Program-made: the position numbers and the translations under genes | The notes under the pieces: model-generated | The model's database searches: none | Seen by the model: only the letters and a program-made list of their open reading frames with translations | What the model was told of the DNA's origin: nothing | DNA from: Candidatus Ozemobacteraceae bacterium | GTDB lineage: Bacteria > Muiribacteriota > Ozemobacteria > Ozemobacterales > Ozemobacteraceae | NCBI GenBank assembly: GCA_035373905.1 | Contig: DAOSOK010000024.1 | Location: 1 to 64,000, forward strand | Direction: 5' to 3' | DNA length: 64,000 bases | Part shown: in pieces, positions 15,951 to 23,523 of the stretch | Position numbering within the stretch: the stretch's first letter is position 1 | Layout: each line of letters begins with the position of its first letter

Positions 15951-17365
15951 TTGGCCATGCCCCTGATGCGTTCGGCGAGCCCGTCGAGCCGCCGCAGGAG
16001 CGCGTCCCTGTCGGAATGCGTCACCGCCTCGACGGCCGCGCGAAGCCTCGCGAGAGCGTCGAGGGCGTCCTGCCGGCTTTCATCCGATAGTCGCTGTTTC
16101 AGCTCTTCTTCGGGGATGTCCTCGGGTTCGCGGAGCGTCTCGTCCGTCGCCGCGACAAATAAATACTCATTGATATTATTCAGAGCCTCGCCGACGTGGA
16201 CGCCCGTCGGTTGGGCGCGGAGATACCGTCCGGACGTGTCGTCGACCCGGGAGAGCATCAGGTCGTAAAACCCCTCGGTCTCGCCGGGAGTCGGCTGATG
16301 CGCCGCTTTCCACGCCATCTCGTCGGCCTGGGGAAGTCCCTTGCATTTTTCGTAAAGGTCCCAGAATATATTGTATTTGCACATATACATGGCGGCCGGC
16401 TCGGAGTAGACGAGTTCGTCGGCGTATGCGGAAACGGCGGCCGGAACAGCGTCTGGAACGGAAGAACGGCCGGATTCGCGGAGATATCGATTGAGGGCCA
16501 GGAGAGCCCAGAATTCGAGGCCGGCGCGCGAAGCCTCGGACGACGCCTGCCCGATCGCGCCGCGAAGGAGCTGGTGCAGTTCGAGGAGTTCGTTCGGGGT
16601 TTGTTTCTCGAGATCGAGGCGCGCGTTCGCGAGCGTCATGAACGCGGCGTCGCGGTCGGTCCCCGAAACGGGGATGGTGAACGCGCCGAATATCCAGCCG
16701 TCACGGCCGTCGGGAAGTGCGACCCGATACCATCTGCCGGATCGGGAGCCGATCTTTTCTTCCTTCGCGCCGATTTCCAGTTCGTCGACCAGGGTGCCGA
16801 GAGCGAGTTTCCCGACTTCGGCGGCAGAGACGGAAGGGGTTGCGCGGAGACGGACGCCGGAACCGGAAACGATGCGTTGAGGCTTTCCCGGAGCGATGGT
16901 TTGCGTCGGCGATGCAACAAGAGGGACCGGGGGCGGCTCGACCGCGGAAACGACCGAAATGGTCTCGGATGTGGAGGCGAGGGGAAGAGAGGAGGATATC
17001 GAGGCTGTCGCAGGAGCGAAAATGGGGGTTGACGAAACCGCCGGCGTGGCGGGCGGCTCCGGGGCCTGGAGGGCAAGCTCGACGGGCAGTTCCTCTTTCA
17101 GGATGCCGTTGATCATGATCTGGACACGATCGCCGGGCCATGCCGCCAGTTCGAGCCTGATGACCTCGCCTCCTTTGTGAAGGCCCATGTGGGCGAGCCG
17201 CGGCGTGCCGCTGGCGACGTGCATGATCCGGATCGTCCGGGAGAACCCGCCCGCAGGGACGGTATAGGAAAAGGACGTCGGTACCGGGGCGTCGCTGGCG
17301 AAACTGGGCGCCCCTCCGTGAAACAGCGACATCGAGAACGCGGCGGCCAAGGCAAATTGTTTCAT
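15947..17365 (-). CDS. Exported protein with bacterial SH3 domain
   Basis: A 472-residue protein with a signal peptide (MKQFALAAAFSMSLFHGGA). Residues 25-95 look beta-rich, 100-160 are a Pro/Ser/Thr linker, and 165-235 form an SH3_3-type domain (VRLRATPSVSAAEVGKL... GRWYRVALPDGRDGWIFGAF), which commonly binds cell-wall peptides. The C-terminal half is helical, with YMCKYNIFWDLYEKCKG. It is translationally coupled to the downstream propeller gene, so the two probably act together in the envelope. The binding target is unknown. Confidence 0.75.
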   Translation of the reverse strand: MKQFALAAAFSMSLFHGGAPSFASDAPVPTSFSYTVPAGGFSRTIRIMHVASGTPRLAHMGLHKGGEVIRLELAAWPGDRVQIMINGILKEELPVELALQAPEPPATPAVSSTPIFAPATASISSSLPLASTSETISVVSAVEPPPVPLVASPTQTIAPGKPQRIVSGSGVRLRATPSVSAAEVGKLALGTLVDELEIGAKEEKIGSRSGRWYRVALPDGRDGWIFGAFTIPVSGTDRDAAFMTLANARLDLEKQTPNELLELHQLLRGAIGQASSEASRAGLEFWALLALNRYLRESGRSSVPDAVPAAVSAYADELVYSEPAAMYMCKYNIFWDLYEKCKGLPQADEMAWKAAHQPTPGETEGFYDLMLSRVDDTSGRYLRAQPTGVHVGEALNNINEYLFVAATDETLREPEDIPEEELKQRLSDESRQDALDALARLRAAVEAVTHSDRDALLRRLDGLAERIRGMAK

Positions 17366-17434
17366 GACGAAGGTTCCTCTCGGTTCTGGATATGATTCAG
17401 CTCAGAACGCTCATCCGCAGATGACGCAGATGCT

Positions 17435-17466
17435 CTCGCCCTTCGACAGGCTCAGGGCGAACGGGG
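17435..17466. repeat. REP half-element
   Basis: One arm of the REP family (CGCCCTTCGACAGGCTCAGG then GCGAACGGGG), in the lexA-SH3 intergenic region. Confidence 0.6.
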
Positions 17467-17588
17467 GGTTTGCATTCTGCAGGAACTAATAAGATGAAAC
17501 CCGGAGTCTGCCGTTGGAAGTATAGCAGGTTGTCACCGCGTGTTTCACGGAGCAATCACGAAAATTCGCATCATGGGCTGTTCTGGCG

Positions 17589-17633
17589 TTCGTCCTCTTT
17601 TCGCTTGACATTCGCCTTTTGTTCGCCTATGAT
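17589..17633 (+). promoter_or_regulatory. lexA promoter with four 11-base-spaced half sites
   Basis: TTGACA (17605-17610) and TATGAT (17628-17633) are separated by 17 bases. TTCG occurs at 17589, 17600, 17611 and 17622, exactly 11 bases apart. Read as GTTC-N7-TTTC-N7-ATTC-N7-GTTC, this matches the direct-repeat LexA box GTTC-N7-GTTC known from alphaproteobacteria. The sites cover the -35 and spacer, so LexA would repress its own gene. Confidence 0.65.
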
Positions 17634-17664
17634 CAAGGCAACGAACGATGATTGGAGGCGCGCC

Positions 17665-18285
17665 ATGTCACCTGATCCGCTGACACCGAAACAGCAGGCC
17701 GTGTTGCAGTTCGTTCGCTCGTTTTTCGCCTCGCACGGGTATGCCCCCACCATCGCCGAAATCTGCGCCGGGCTGCATCTGTCGTCATCGGCGACGGTGC
17801 ACAAGCATCTGCGCATGCTCGTCGAAAAAGGGCATCTCGACGCCCTTCCGCGGCGGTCCCGGGGCCTGCAGGTGAAGGCGCCGGCGGCTTCGGTGCGCGG
17901 GATCGACGTGCCGCTTCTGGGAACGGTCACCGCCGGCCGGCCGATCGAGATGTCCGACTGGAACGAGACGATCACGCTGCCCGAGTGCATGATCGGCCGG
18001 GGCGAGACGTTCGTCCTGCGGGTTCGGGGCGAGTCGATGATCGACGAGGCAATCCGGGACGGAGACCTCGTCGTTGTAGAGAAGCGTGACACGGCTCCGA
18101 ACGGTGAGATGGTCATCGCGTGCCTCGACCACGAGCAGGTGACGCTCAAGCGGCTGTATCACGAAGGGCGCCGGGTTCGGCTCCAGCCGTCGAACCCGGC
18201 GATGCCGCCGATCGTCGTCGAGGGATGCGACGTCACGATCAAGGGCGTCGTGATCGGTATCCTGCGGCGTTACCGGCCGATGTGA
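17665..18285 (+). CDS. lexA: LexA repressor
   Basis: LexA represses DNA-damage genes and cleaves itself when RecA filaments form. This 206-residue protein has the N-terminal winged helix (LTPKQQAVLQFVRSFFASHG, APTIAEICAGL) and the peptidase S24 domain. The cleavage bond is Ala90-Gly91 (VTAGRP), the catalytic Ser is 124 (GESMID) and Lys is 162 (VTLKRL), close to the E. coli positions. GGAGG precedes the ATG; the longer open frame upstream covers the promoter and is not used. The recognition helix region differs from the E. coli type, in keeping with a direct-repeat operator. Confidence 0.95.
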   Translation: MSPDPLTPKQQAVLQFVRSFFASHGYAPTIAEICAGLHLSSSATVHKHLRMLVEKGHLDALPRRSRGLQVKAPAASVRGIDVPLLGTVTAGRPIEMSDWNETITLPECMIGRGETFVLRVRGESMIDEAIRDGDLVVVEKRDTAPNGEMVIACLDHEQVTLKRLYHEGRRVRLQPSNPAMPPIVVEGCDVTIKGVVIGILRRYRPM

Positions 18286-18300
18286 CGAGGGAGGTTTCGT

Positions 18301-18660
18301 GTGATCGCATGTTTGTCGGAATATAGACAACTGTATACATTCGCAGAGGTGAACTCCGTGAACGCGCACCGCATCGAACGTGCCGATGAAAAGCGCCGAG
18401 ACGCCGTGGCGACGGCCCGGCTGTTGCGCGAGGCGCTTCTGTTGAAGCTGGCCGAAACCGAGTCTCGGATCGAATCCTGTCGGCATCGCGTCGATGCGAT
18501 CGAAGGGCGATTCGGTCTCACGCAGGCCGAACTCGACTCGGCTCTCGCGCGGCGCAGCCTCGCGATATCAGAGGAAGAGGCCGCAGCCTGGCACGCCGAG
18601 CTCGAACTGCTCGACGCGCTGGCGATCGACAGACAGCTTCTCCTGGCGATCCTGGGATGA
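18301..18660 (+). CDS. Small coiled-coil protein downstream of lexA
   Basis: A 119-residue protein starting at a GTG with GGGAGG six bases upstream, 15 bases after lexA, so it is likely co-transcribed and damage-controlled. From residue 25 on it is almost wholly helical and charged (ERADEKRRDAVATARLLREA, LAETESRIESCRHRVDAIEG), typical of a coiled coil. No enzyme motif and no family are recognised. LexA-linked small genes often inhibit division or act in repair, but nothing in the sequence says which applies here. Confidence 0.6.
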   Translation: MIACLSEYRQLYTFAEVNSVNAHRIERADEKRRDAVATARLLREALLLKLAETESRIESCRHRVDAIEGRFGLTQAELDSALARRSLAISEEEAAAWHAELELLDALAIDRQLLLAILG

Positions 18661-18696
18661 CGAAGGGGCCTTCCATGTCGGGGAATACGCGGCGGC

Positions 18697-18888
18697 TACT
18701 TCTCGTCTCAGAAATAACACACAATCACCCGCATACTCGATACCGTTCGTGCTGAACTTGTCGAAGCACGAATGCACTCGCCCTCCGACAAGCTCAGGGC
18801 GAATGGCTGTGTCATGTCGGCCTGGTGGAAATATATTTTACTCGTGATAGTTGTTGCCTAACATATGAGACATATGAGACGAGGAGTA
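18697..18888. repeat. MITE-like unit with REP core, copy B
   Basis: TACTTCTCGTCT (18697-18708) and AGACGAGGAGTA (18877-18888) are terminal inverted repeats with one mismatch. The core is the REP pair CGTTCGTGCTGAACTTGTCG...GCCCTCCGACAAGCTCAGGG. Compared with copy A the core is inverted relative to the strand. The rest of the intergenic region to 19195 shows no gene. Confidence 0.65.
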
Positions 18889-19195
18889 GCGATCCGGGCC
18901 GTCTTGCTCTTGTTGATTTCTCCGAATTGAAAGCCACGTTGTTCACTCCGTTCGTGCCGGGCAGCGATTACGAACCAGCGCTCGCCCCGTGTTTCCAATG
19001 TTCGCCCTTCGATCCCTTACAGGACGGATGGTTGATTTTCCCTCCCCAGGACTCAATAAGAACTTTAGCCGGTGCCTGAAGAGGCGGATGATGGTAAAAT
19101 TTCCCGGAAGGGATTTTTCCCGTCAGGAGGCTCCCCTTCGAAATCATGCCCATGATGGTTTGATCGATCGAAAAGATACGAAAGGAACTCGCGAC

Positions 19196-20149
19196 ATGAA
19201 GATCATGTTCCTCGCCTTTGCGGTTCTTGCTTTCACGGTTGCCCCGGCCATTCCAGCTGATGCTATCACGCTCAGCTATGGTACGGGAAAGACCCAGGTC
19301 GGGTTCATCAACCAGAACAACCAGCCCGGGATCGAAGAACTCCAGCCCTGGGGTCCCCTGTCGTTCAGAGTGCATGGCGGAGAGTTTTGGGTCGCCGATA
19401 CGGTCGGAGGGCGCATTCTGCACCTCTCTAACGATGCGAAGCTCCTCCGAGAACTCGACATCGGAACGACCAGCGCCATGCTCGAAGACATCGCCCTCAA
19501 ACTCGATGCCGCCGGGAAGGTGGAAGGCGTGCTCGCTCTCCGCTCCGACACCCAGGAAGCCGTTCTGATGAGTCTCGACGGCAAGGTGTTGACGAAATAC
19601 GGCGGCCAGGGCGATGGGCCGGGCAAATTCCTGCAGGCGACGTTCGTCGATGTCTCTCCCTCAGGCAACGTCTTCGTCGCCGACACGGGCAGCCAGGTGC
19701 TGTGCGTGTTCAACCCCGACGGAAGCGTTCTGCGCGAAATGCACTGGGAATGGTCGGGCTTCGCTCTCGACCCGGCCGGCAACCTCGCCCGCCTCCAGTG
19801 GGACGACAAGGCGAAGATCGGTCATCTCGTCATCGAGACCCCGGCCGGAAAGAAGATCAACGACATCGGTCTTCAGATCGAGGAGCACACCAACCCGAAG
19901 TTGTGGATGGTCGGGAAAGACGGTTCGTCGCTCGTCACCTATATCCCGCCCGAGGGCTTCAAAGGCGAATACGCGTGGGTGATCTGCGACAAATTCGGCA
20001 AGGTCACCTCGTCGGGGCGCGTGAAGCCGCCCGTCGTCATGAACCGGTATCTCGCCCAAGACACCGACGGAACTTGGTATCTCGGCGTCGGCGATTATAA
20101 CGAGGCGCCGAACGGGAACCTGAAATTCGAGAAACACGAGTTCAAGTAA
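19196..20149 (+). CDS. Exported NHL-type beta-propeller protein
   Basis: A 317-residue protein with a signal peptide (MKIMFLAFAVLAFTVAPAIPADA). NHL-like repeat units are visible (FWVADTVGGRILHLSNDAKL, GQGDGPGKFLQATFVDVSPS, VFVADTGSQVLCVFNPDGS). Such propellers usually bind proteins, RNA or glycans; the ligand is unknown. The start at 19196 has AAAGGA upstream and gives the clean signal peptide; upstream codons in the same frame are not protein-like. It stands alone between a repeat-rich gap and the GGDEF operon. Confidence 0.7.
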   Translation: MKIMFLAFAVLAFTVAPAIPADAITLSYGTGKTQVGFINQNNQPGIEELQPWGPLSFRVHGGEFWVADTVGGRILHLSNDAKLLRELDIGTTSAMLEDIALKLDAAGKVEGVLALRSDTQEAVLMSLDGKVLTKYGGQGDGPGKFLQATFVDVSPSGNVFVADTGSQVLCVFNPDGSVLREMHWEWSGFALDPAGNLARLQWDDKAKIGHLVIETPAGKKINDIGLQIEEHTNPKLWMVGKDGSSLVTYIPPEGFKGEYAWVICDKFGKVTSSGRVKPPVVMNRYLAQDTDGTWYLGVGDYNEAPNGNLKFEKHEFK

Positions 20150-20173
20150 AGGCCGTCCTCGTCCGCTGGCGAT

Positions 20174-20202
20174 CATCACCCCGGCTCGAAGAGCCGGGGT
20201 GA
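20174..20202. terminator. Strong GC hairpin after the NHL gene
   Basis: ATCACCCCGGCTC, a GAA loop and GAGCCGGGGTGAT form a perfect 13-pair stem. No T run follows, so it may be a terminator of weak type or an mRNA 3'-end stabiliser. Confidence 0.45.
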
Positions 20203-20325
20203 TGCGTCTCAATGAATAATACGGGATAGCCCGGCAGCGGGCGGTGAGGTATACTTGGAGGCGGAAGAAAGGCGCGTCGAAAACGGGCGCGCGGAAGATA
20301 CGAGACCCCAGTCGAGGAATGAATC

Positions 20326-21828
20326 ATGGATTTTCGCATCATCGATCTGGCCGGAAAGACTCTGTACACGGGGCAGCTCCAGCCCGATTCGAACGGCGTC
20401 ACGATCGGCAGCAGCGAACTGTGTGGCGTGAGAATCAAGGCCCGCGGCATCGCGGTCGAGCATGTCCAGCTTCAGGTGAACCGGCGTGGCGAGGTCACCA
20501 TCCAGGACCTTCAGAGCCCGCTCGGCACCTGGGTCGATGACAAGCGCATCCCGCCCGGCTTTCTCGTGACGATCGGGGTCGGCAACCGGGTGAAGCTGAG
20601 CGACGACATCTTCCTCGTGCTCGACGAAAGCGGGAGCGGTGCGGGAAACGCCGGTCTGATCGACGAGTCGCTGCCGGTGATCTTCCCTTTTTTCCTGACG
20701 CAGAACGAAAAGTCCGTCCGGCGCATGTTCGACGATCTCCGGGGTAAAATCCCGTCGCAGCTCCACCCGGCCGTCCGGGCGACCGAGGTCGAGGTGGCCG
20801 AGAAGGTGCGCGATCTGTCGGGCATTCTCGAAGTGAGCATGGCCCTCAACTCGATCTTCAGCTTCCAGAAACTGCTCGAGTTCACCATCGAAATGGCGAT
20901 GAAGGTGACGGGCGCCGGCCGCGGTTTCATCATGCTGTTCAACGAAGAATTGGACCGCCTGGAAACGGTCGTTCAGCGCCAGATGGGCGCTCGTGAAATA
21001 GCTCGTGATATCCTTGCGACCTCCTCGCTCGTCATGCAGTGCTTTCGCACCGGCAAGACGATCGTCGAGCACGAGGGCAACGAAGCGACCTCGACCGAGG
21101 CCAAGAAGGCGATCGAGCGCGGCATCCGGGCCGTCGCCGTCACTCCGCTACGCAATCAGAATGCCACGATAGGGGTTCTCTATCTCGACTCGAAGGATCC
21201 CGGCGTCGTGTTCAACGAGCACAACCAGGAATTGCTGAAGGTATTCGCGGCCCAGGCCTCGCTCGCGATCCATCGCGCGCGGCTGTTCTACCTGGCGACG
21301 ACGGACAATCTCACCGGCATGTCGAACCAGAAGCATTTTCACCAGCGACTCCTGGAAGAGTTCTGCCGGGCCCAGCGCCACAAGGAGCCGCTCTCGCTCG
21401 TGCTCCTCGATCTCGACCATTTCCGGGACCTGAACGAACGGTACGGGGAATCGGCCGCCGACCAGGTGCTCAAGCGCGTCGGGAGGATGTTCCGCGGCGG
21501 CATGCGCGTCCACGACCTCGTGTCTCGATTCGGCGGCGACGAGTTCGCCCTGCTGCTTCCGCAGACCCCGTCGGACGGGGCCATGATCGTCGCCGAGAAG
21601 TTGCGGGAAATGATCGAGAAGACGTCGTTCCGGTCCGGCAAGCGCGCCATGCACGTGACGGCGAGCCTGGGCGTCGCAACGTTGAAAGCCGGCATCAACA
21701 AGCCGATGGACCTGTTCGTCGCCGCCGAGCAGGCGATGAACCGTGCCCGCGAGACAGGCGGAAACAAGGTTCTGGCGCCGGCGGAGTCGCGGCGGCGGTC
21801 GGCAGCCGCCGGTGAGAAATCCTCATGA
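20326..21828 (+). CDS. FHA-GAF-GGDEF diguanylate cyclase
   Basis: A 500-residue soluble protein that should make cyclic di-GMP. Residues 1-105 are an FHA domain, a phosphothreonine reader (VTIGSSELCGVRI, RGIAVEHVQLQVN, LGTWVDD). Residues of about 160-320 are a GAF domain (MALNSIFSFQKLLEFTIEMA). Residues 330-490 are a GGDEF domain with the intact motif GGDEF at 403-407 and a product-inhibition site RVHD at 394-397, five residues before. The FHA link suggests control by a Ser/Thr kinase and perhaps by the PP2C phosphatase encoded two genes on. Its stop overlaps the next start (ATGA). Confidence 0.9.
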   Translation: MDFRIIDLAGKTLYTGQLQPDSNGVTIGSSELCGVRIKARGIAVEHVQLQVNRRGEVTIQDLQSPLGTWVDDKRIPPGFLVTIGVGNRVKLSDDIFLVLDESGSGAGNAGLIDESLPVIFPFFLTQNEKSVRRMFDDLRGKIPSQLHPAVRATEVEVAEKVRDLSGILEVSMALNSIFSFQKLLEFTIEMAMKVTGAGRGFIMLFNEELDRLETVVQRQMGAREIARDILATSSLVMQCFRTGKTIVEHEGNEATSTEAKKAIERGIRAVAVTPLRNQNATIGVLYLDSKDPGVVFNEHNQELLKVFAAQASLAIHRARLFYLATTDNLTGMSNQKHFHQRLLEEFCRAQRHKEPLSLVLLDLDHFRDLNERYGESAADQVLKRVGRMFRGGMRVHDLVSRFGGDEFALLLPQTPSDGAMIVAEKLREMIEKTSFRSGKRAMHVTASLGVATLKAGINKPMDLFVAAEQAMNRARETGGNKVLAPAESRRRSAAAGEKSS

Positions 21829-23495
21829 AAAAACCAGGCGATATCGATACCGGCCGGTTCTGGACGAAAAGCGACGATCTCGACCGCCTCGGCGGCCTTC
21901 CGGTCGCAGGACGTCCTGCCGACGATCTGGCATCGCGCGTTGCGCGCGGCCTCGGCAACCCTGCAGGCGCGAAGACCCCGGGCGGCGCTCCGACCGCTCC
22001 GCCCGCCGAAGATCACGACCGGGACCGCGACTGGCGGATTCACAAGACGTTCGCCGAACTGCACGAACGCCACGGGAAGCCCTTCCTGCGCTTCGTCGGC
22101 GACTTGCTCGACATTCTGTTGAGCGGTACGCTCCAGACCAGGCTCATCCGCGAACTGCTCGAAGAGAGCTTCGCGCGCATCCGCCGCCGGAAAGGCCCCC
22201 GCGAATGCCGGACGACCTCGACGGGCGTCCCGTTCAGCGGCTCGAAGGAAAAGGAAGAGGTCCTGCTGGGCGGCGAGCCGTACCAGCACCCGCGCCACTA
22301 CCTCCGCCGCAAAACGCTTCTGGCCACGTTGTTTCTCGATCCCGACGAGTATCCTGGCTTCCGCAAACTGCTGGAGCAGATCGAGCGGGTGTGCGAAAGC
22401 GAAAGAGCCGACGAAACCCCGATTCCGACGACGCCGGCCGAACGCAATACTGCGTTGCGCGAGTGTTTCGAGCGGTTGAGAAACGAGATCACCCAGGCCG
22501 ATGTCCTTCTCGCCTGGGAACTGCTGGCCGCGGACGAGTTCGCGCAGCTCGAGACGGCGTTCCTCGAGACCCGCTCGCTGAATCTCGTCCGGCCGACCTA
22601 TTACGGCGATCTCGACGCGGCCTACCGCGAAGCGAAGAAGCGGCTCAAGCAGGTGATCGCCGAGTTCGAGACGGCCTTTCCGCCCGATGCGGCGAAGCAG
22701 GAGACCATCATCGACGCGTTGTACGACCTGCTGGAGGTCTACACGCACCATCATTTCGTGCTGAAACATTATCACCAGACCCGGCCGAGCTTTTCGCGGG
22801 GCGAGGTCGAAGCGATGCGTCTCGAGTTGCAGGGGCGCATTGATGCCATGCGGCAGGAGGGCGTGGCGCTGCGCGAGGAGAACAGGCGTCTTCAGGCCGC
22901 CGCCGATGCCGCGACCGCCGATTCCCGCGTCGCGAGACAACTCGCCGAAGAGGCGATGCAGAAGCTGCGGAAACTCGATCCCGTCGAGGTCGAGCGCCAG
23001 AAGCGGGCGATGGAGGCGAAGGTCAGCCAGGCCCAGCGCGAACTCCAGGCGACGCTCGAGGAGGACGCGGAGCTGCGGAAGGCCCTGCGCGAGCTCGACG
23101 AGGAGAACCAGGCGCTGACGAGGCAGCTGCGCGAGTTGCACGCGCTGCCCGACGAGAACGCGAAGTCGGTCGAGGGGCTGCTGCGGGGCAAGCGCGTGGC
23201 CATCTTCGGAGGCGTCGGCGTCGACCATTACTGGCCTGTTTTGCGCGAGGCCGGCGTCATGGAGGGCGATTACGAATGGTACGACGGGTATCACACCATT
23301 CCTCAGTCGCGAACCTGCGAGATCGTCGGCCGGTGCGACGTCGTCGTGGTTGTTACCGCGTATGCGGGGCACCTGCACCTGTTCCAGACGCGCGCCTGCA
23401 TTCGGTCCGACCAGACCTTGCTATTGATTCACAAGAGCGGAGCCGGCTCGCTCAGAAAAGAGCTGATCGAGAAGTTCAGGCCCGGCCGCGCTTGA
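21825..23495 (+). CDS. Coiled-coil protein with C-terminal DUF2325
   Basis: A 556-residue soluble protein, translationally coupled to the diguanylate cyclase. Residues 60-330 are helical with no recognised family. A long coiled coil spans about 325-445 (EVEAMRLELQGRIDAMRQEG and onward). The last 100 residues match DUF2325 (RVAIFGGVG, Y-W-x-LR-E-G, CDVVVVVTAYAGHLH, LLIHKSG), a Rossmann-like domain of unknown activity often seen with metal- or redox-linked proteins. Coupling to a GGDEF gene suggests a c-di-GMP-related output or scaffold. The function is not known. Confidence 0.65.
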   Translation: MKKPGDIDTGRFWTKSDDLDRLGGLPVAGRPADDLASRVARGLGNPAGAKTPGGAPTAPPAEDHDRDRDWRIHKTFAELHERHGKPFLRFVGDLLDILLSGTLQTRLIRELLEESFARIRRRKGPRECRTTSTGVPFSGSKEKEEVLLGGEPYQHPRHYLRRKTLLATLFLDPDEYPGFRKLLEQIERVCESERADETPIPTTPAERNTALRECFERLRNEITQADVLLAWELLAADEFAQLETAFLETRSLNLVRPTYYGDLDAAYREAKKRLKQVIAEFETAFPPDAAKQETIIDALYDLLEVYTHHHFVLKHYHQTRPSFSRGEVEAMRLELQGRIDAMRQEGVALREENRRLQAAADAATADSRVARQLAEEAMQKLRKLDPVEVERQKRAMEAKVSQAQRELQATLEEDAELRKALRELDEENQALTRQLRELHALPDENAKSVEGLLRGKRVAIFGGVGVDHYWPVLREAGVMEGDYEWYDGYHTIPQSRTCEIVGRCDVVVVVTAYAGHLHLFQTRACIRSDQTLLLIHKSGAGSLRKELIEKFRPGRA

Positions 23496-23523
23496 ACCCG
23501 CCGGTGCAAGGAACGGTGCCTTC

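Noticed and set aside
13893..16268. A 791-codon plus-strand open frame, and other long frames such as the 1029-codon frame at 35752-38841 (minus) and 679 codons at 21339-23378 (minus)
   Set aside because: They lie antisense to genes with clear domains and are Arg/Ala/Gly/Pro-rich. Long shadow frames are expected opposite GC-rich coding sequence.
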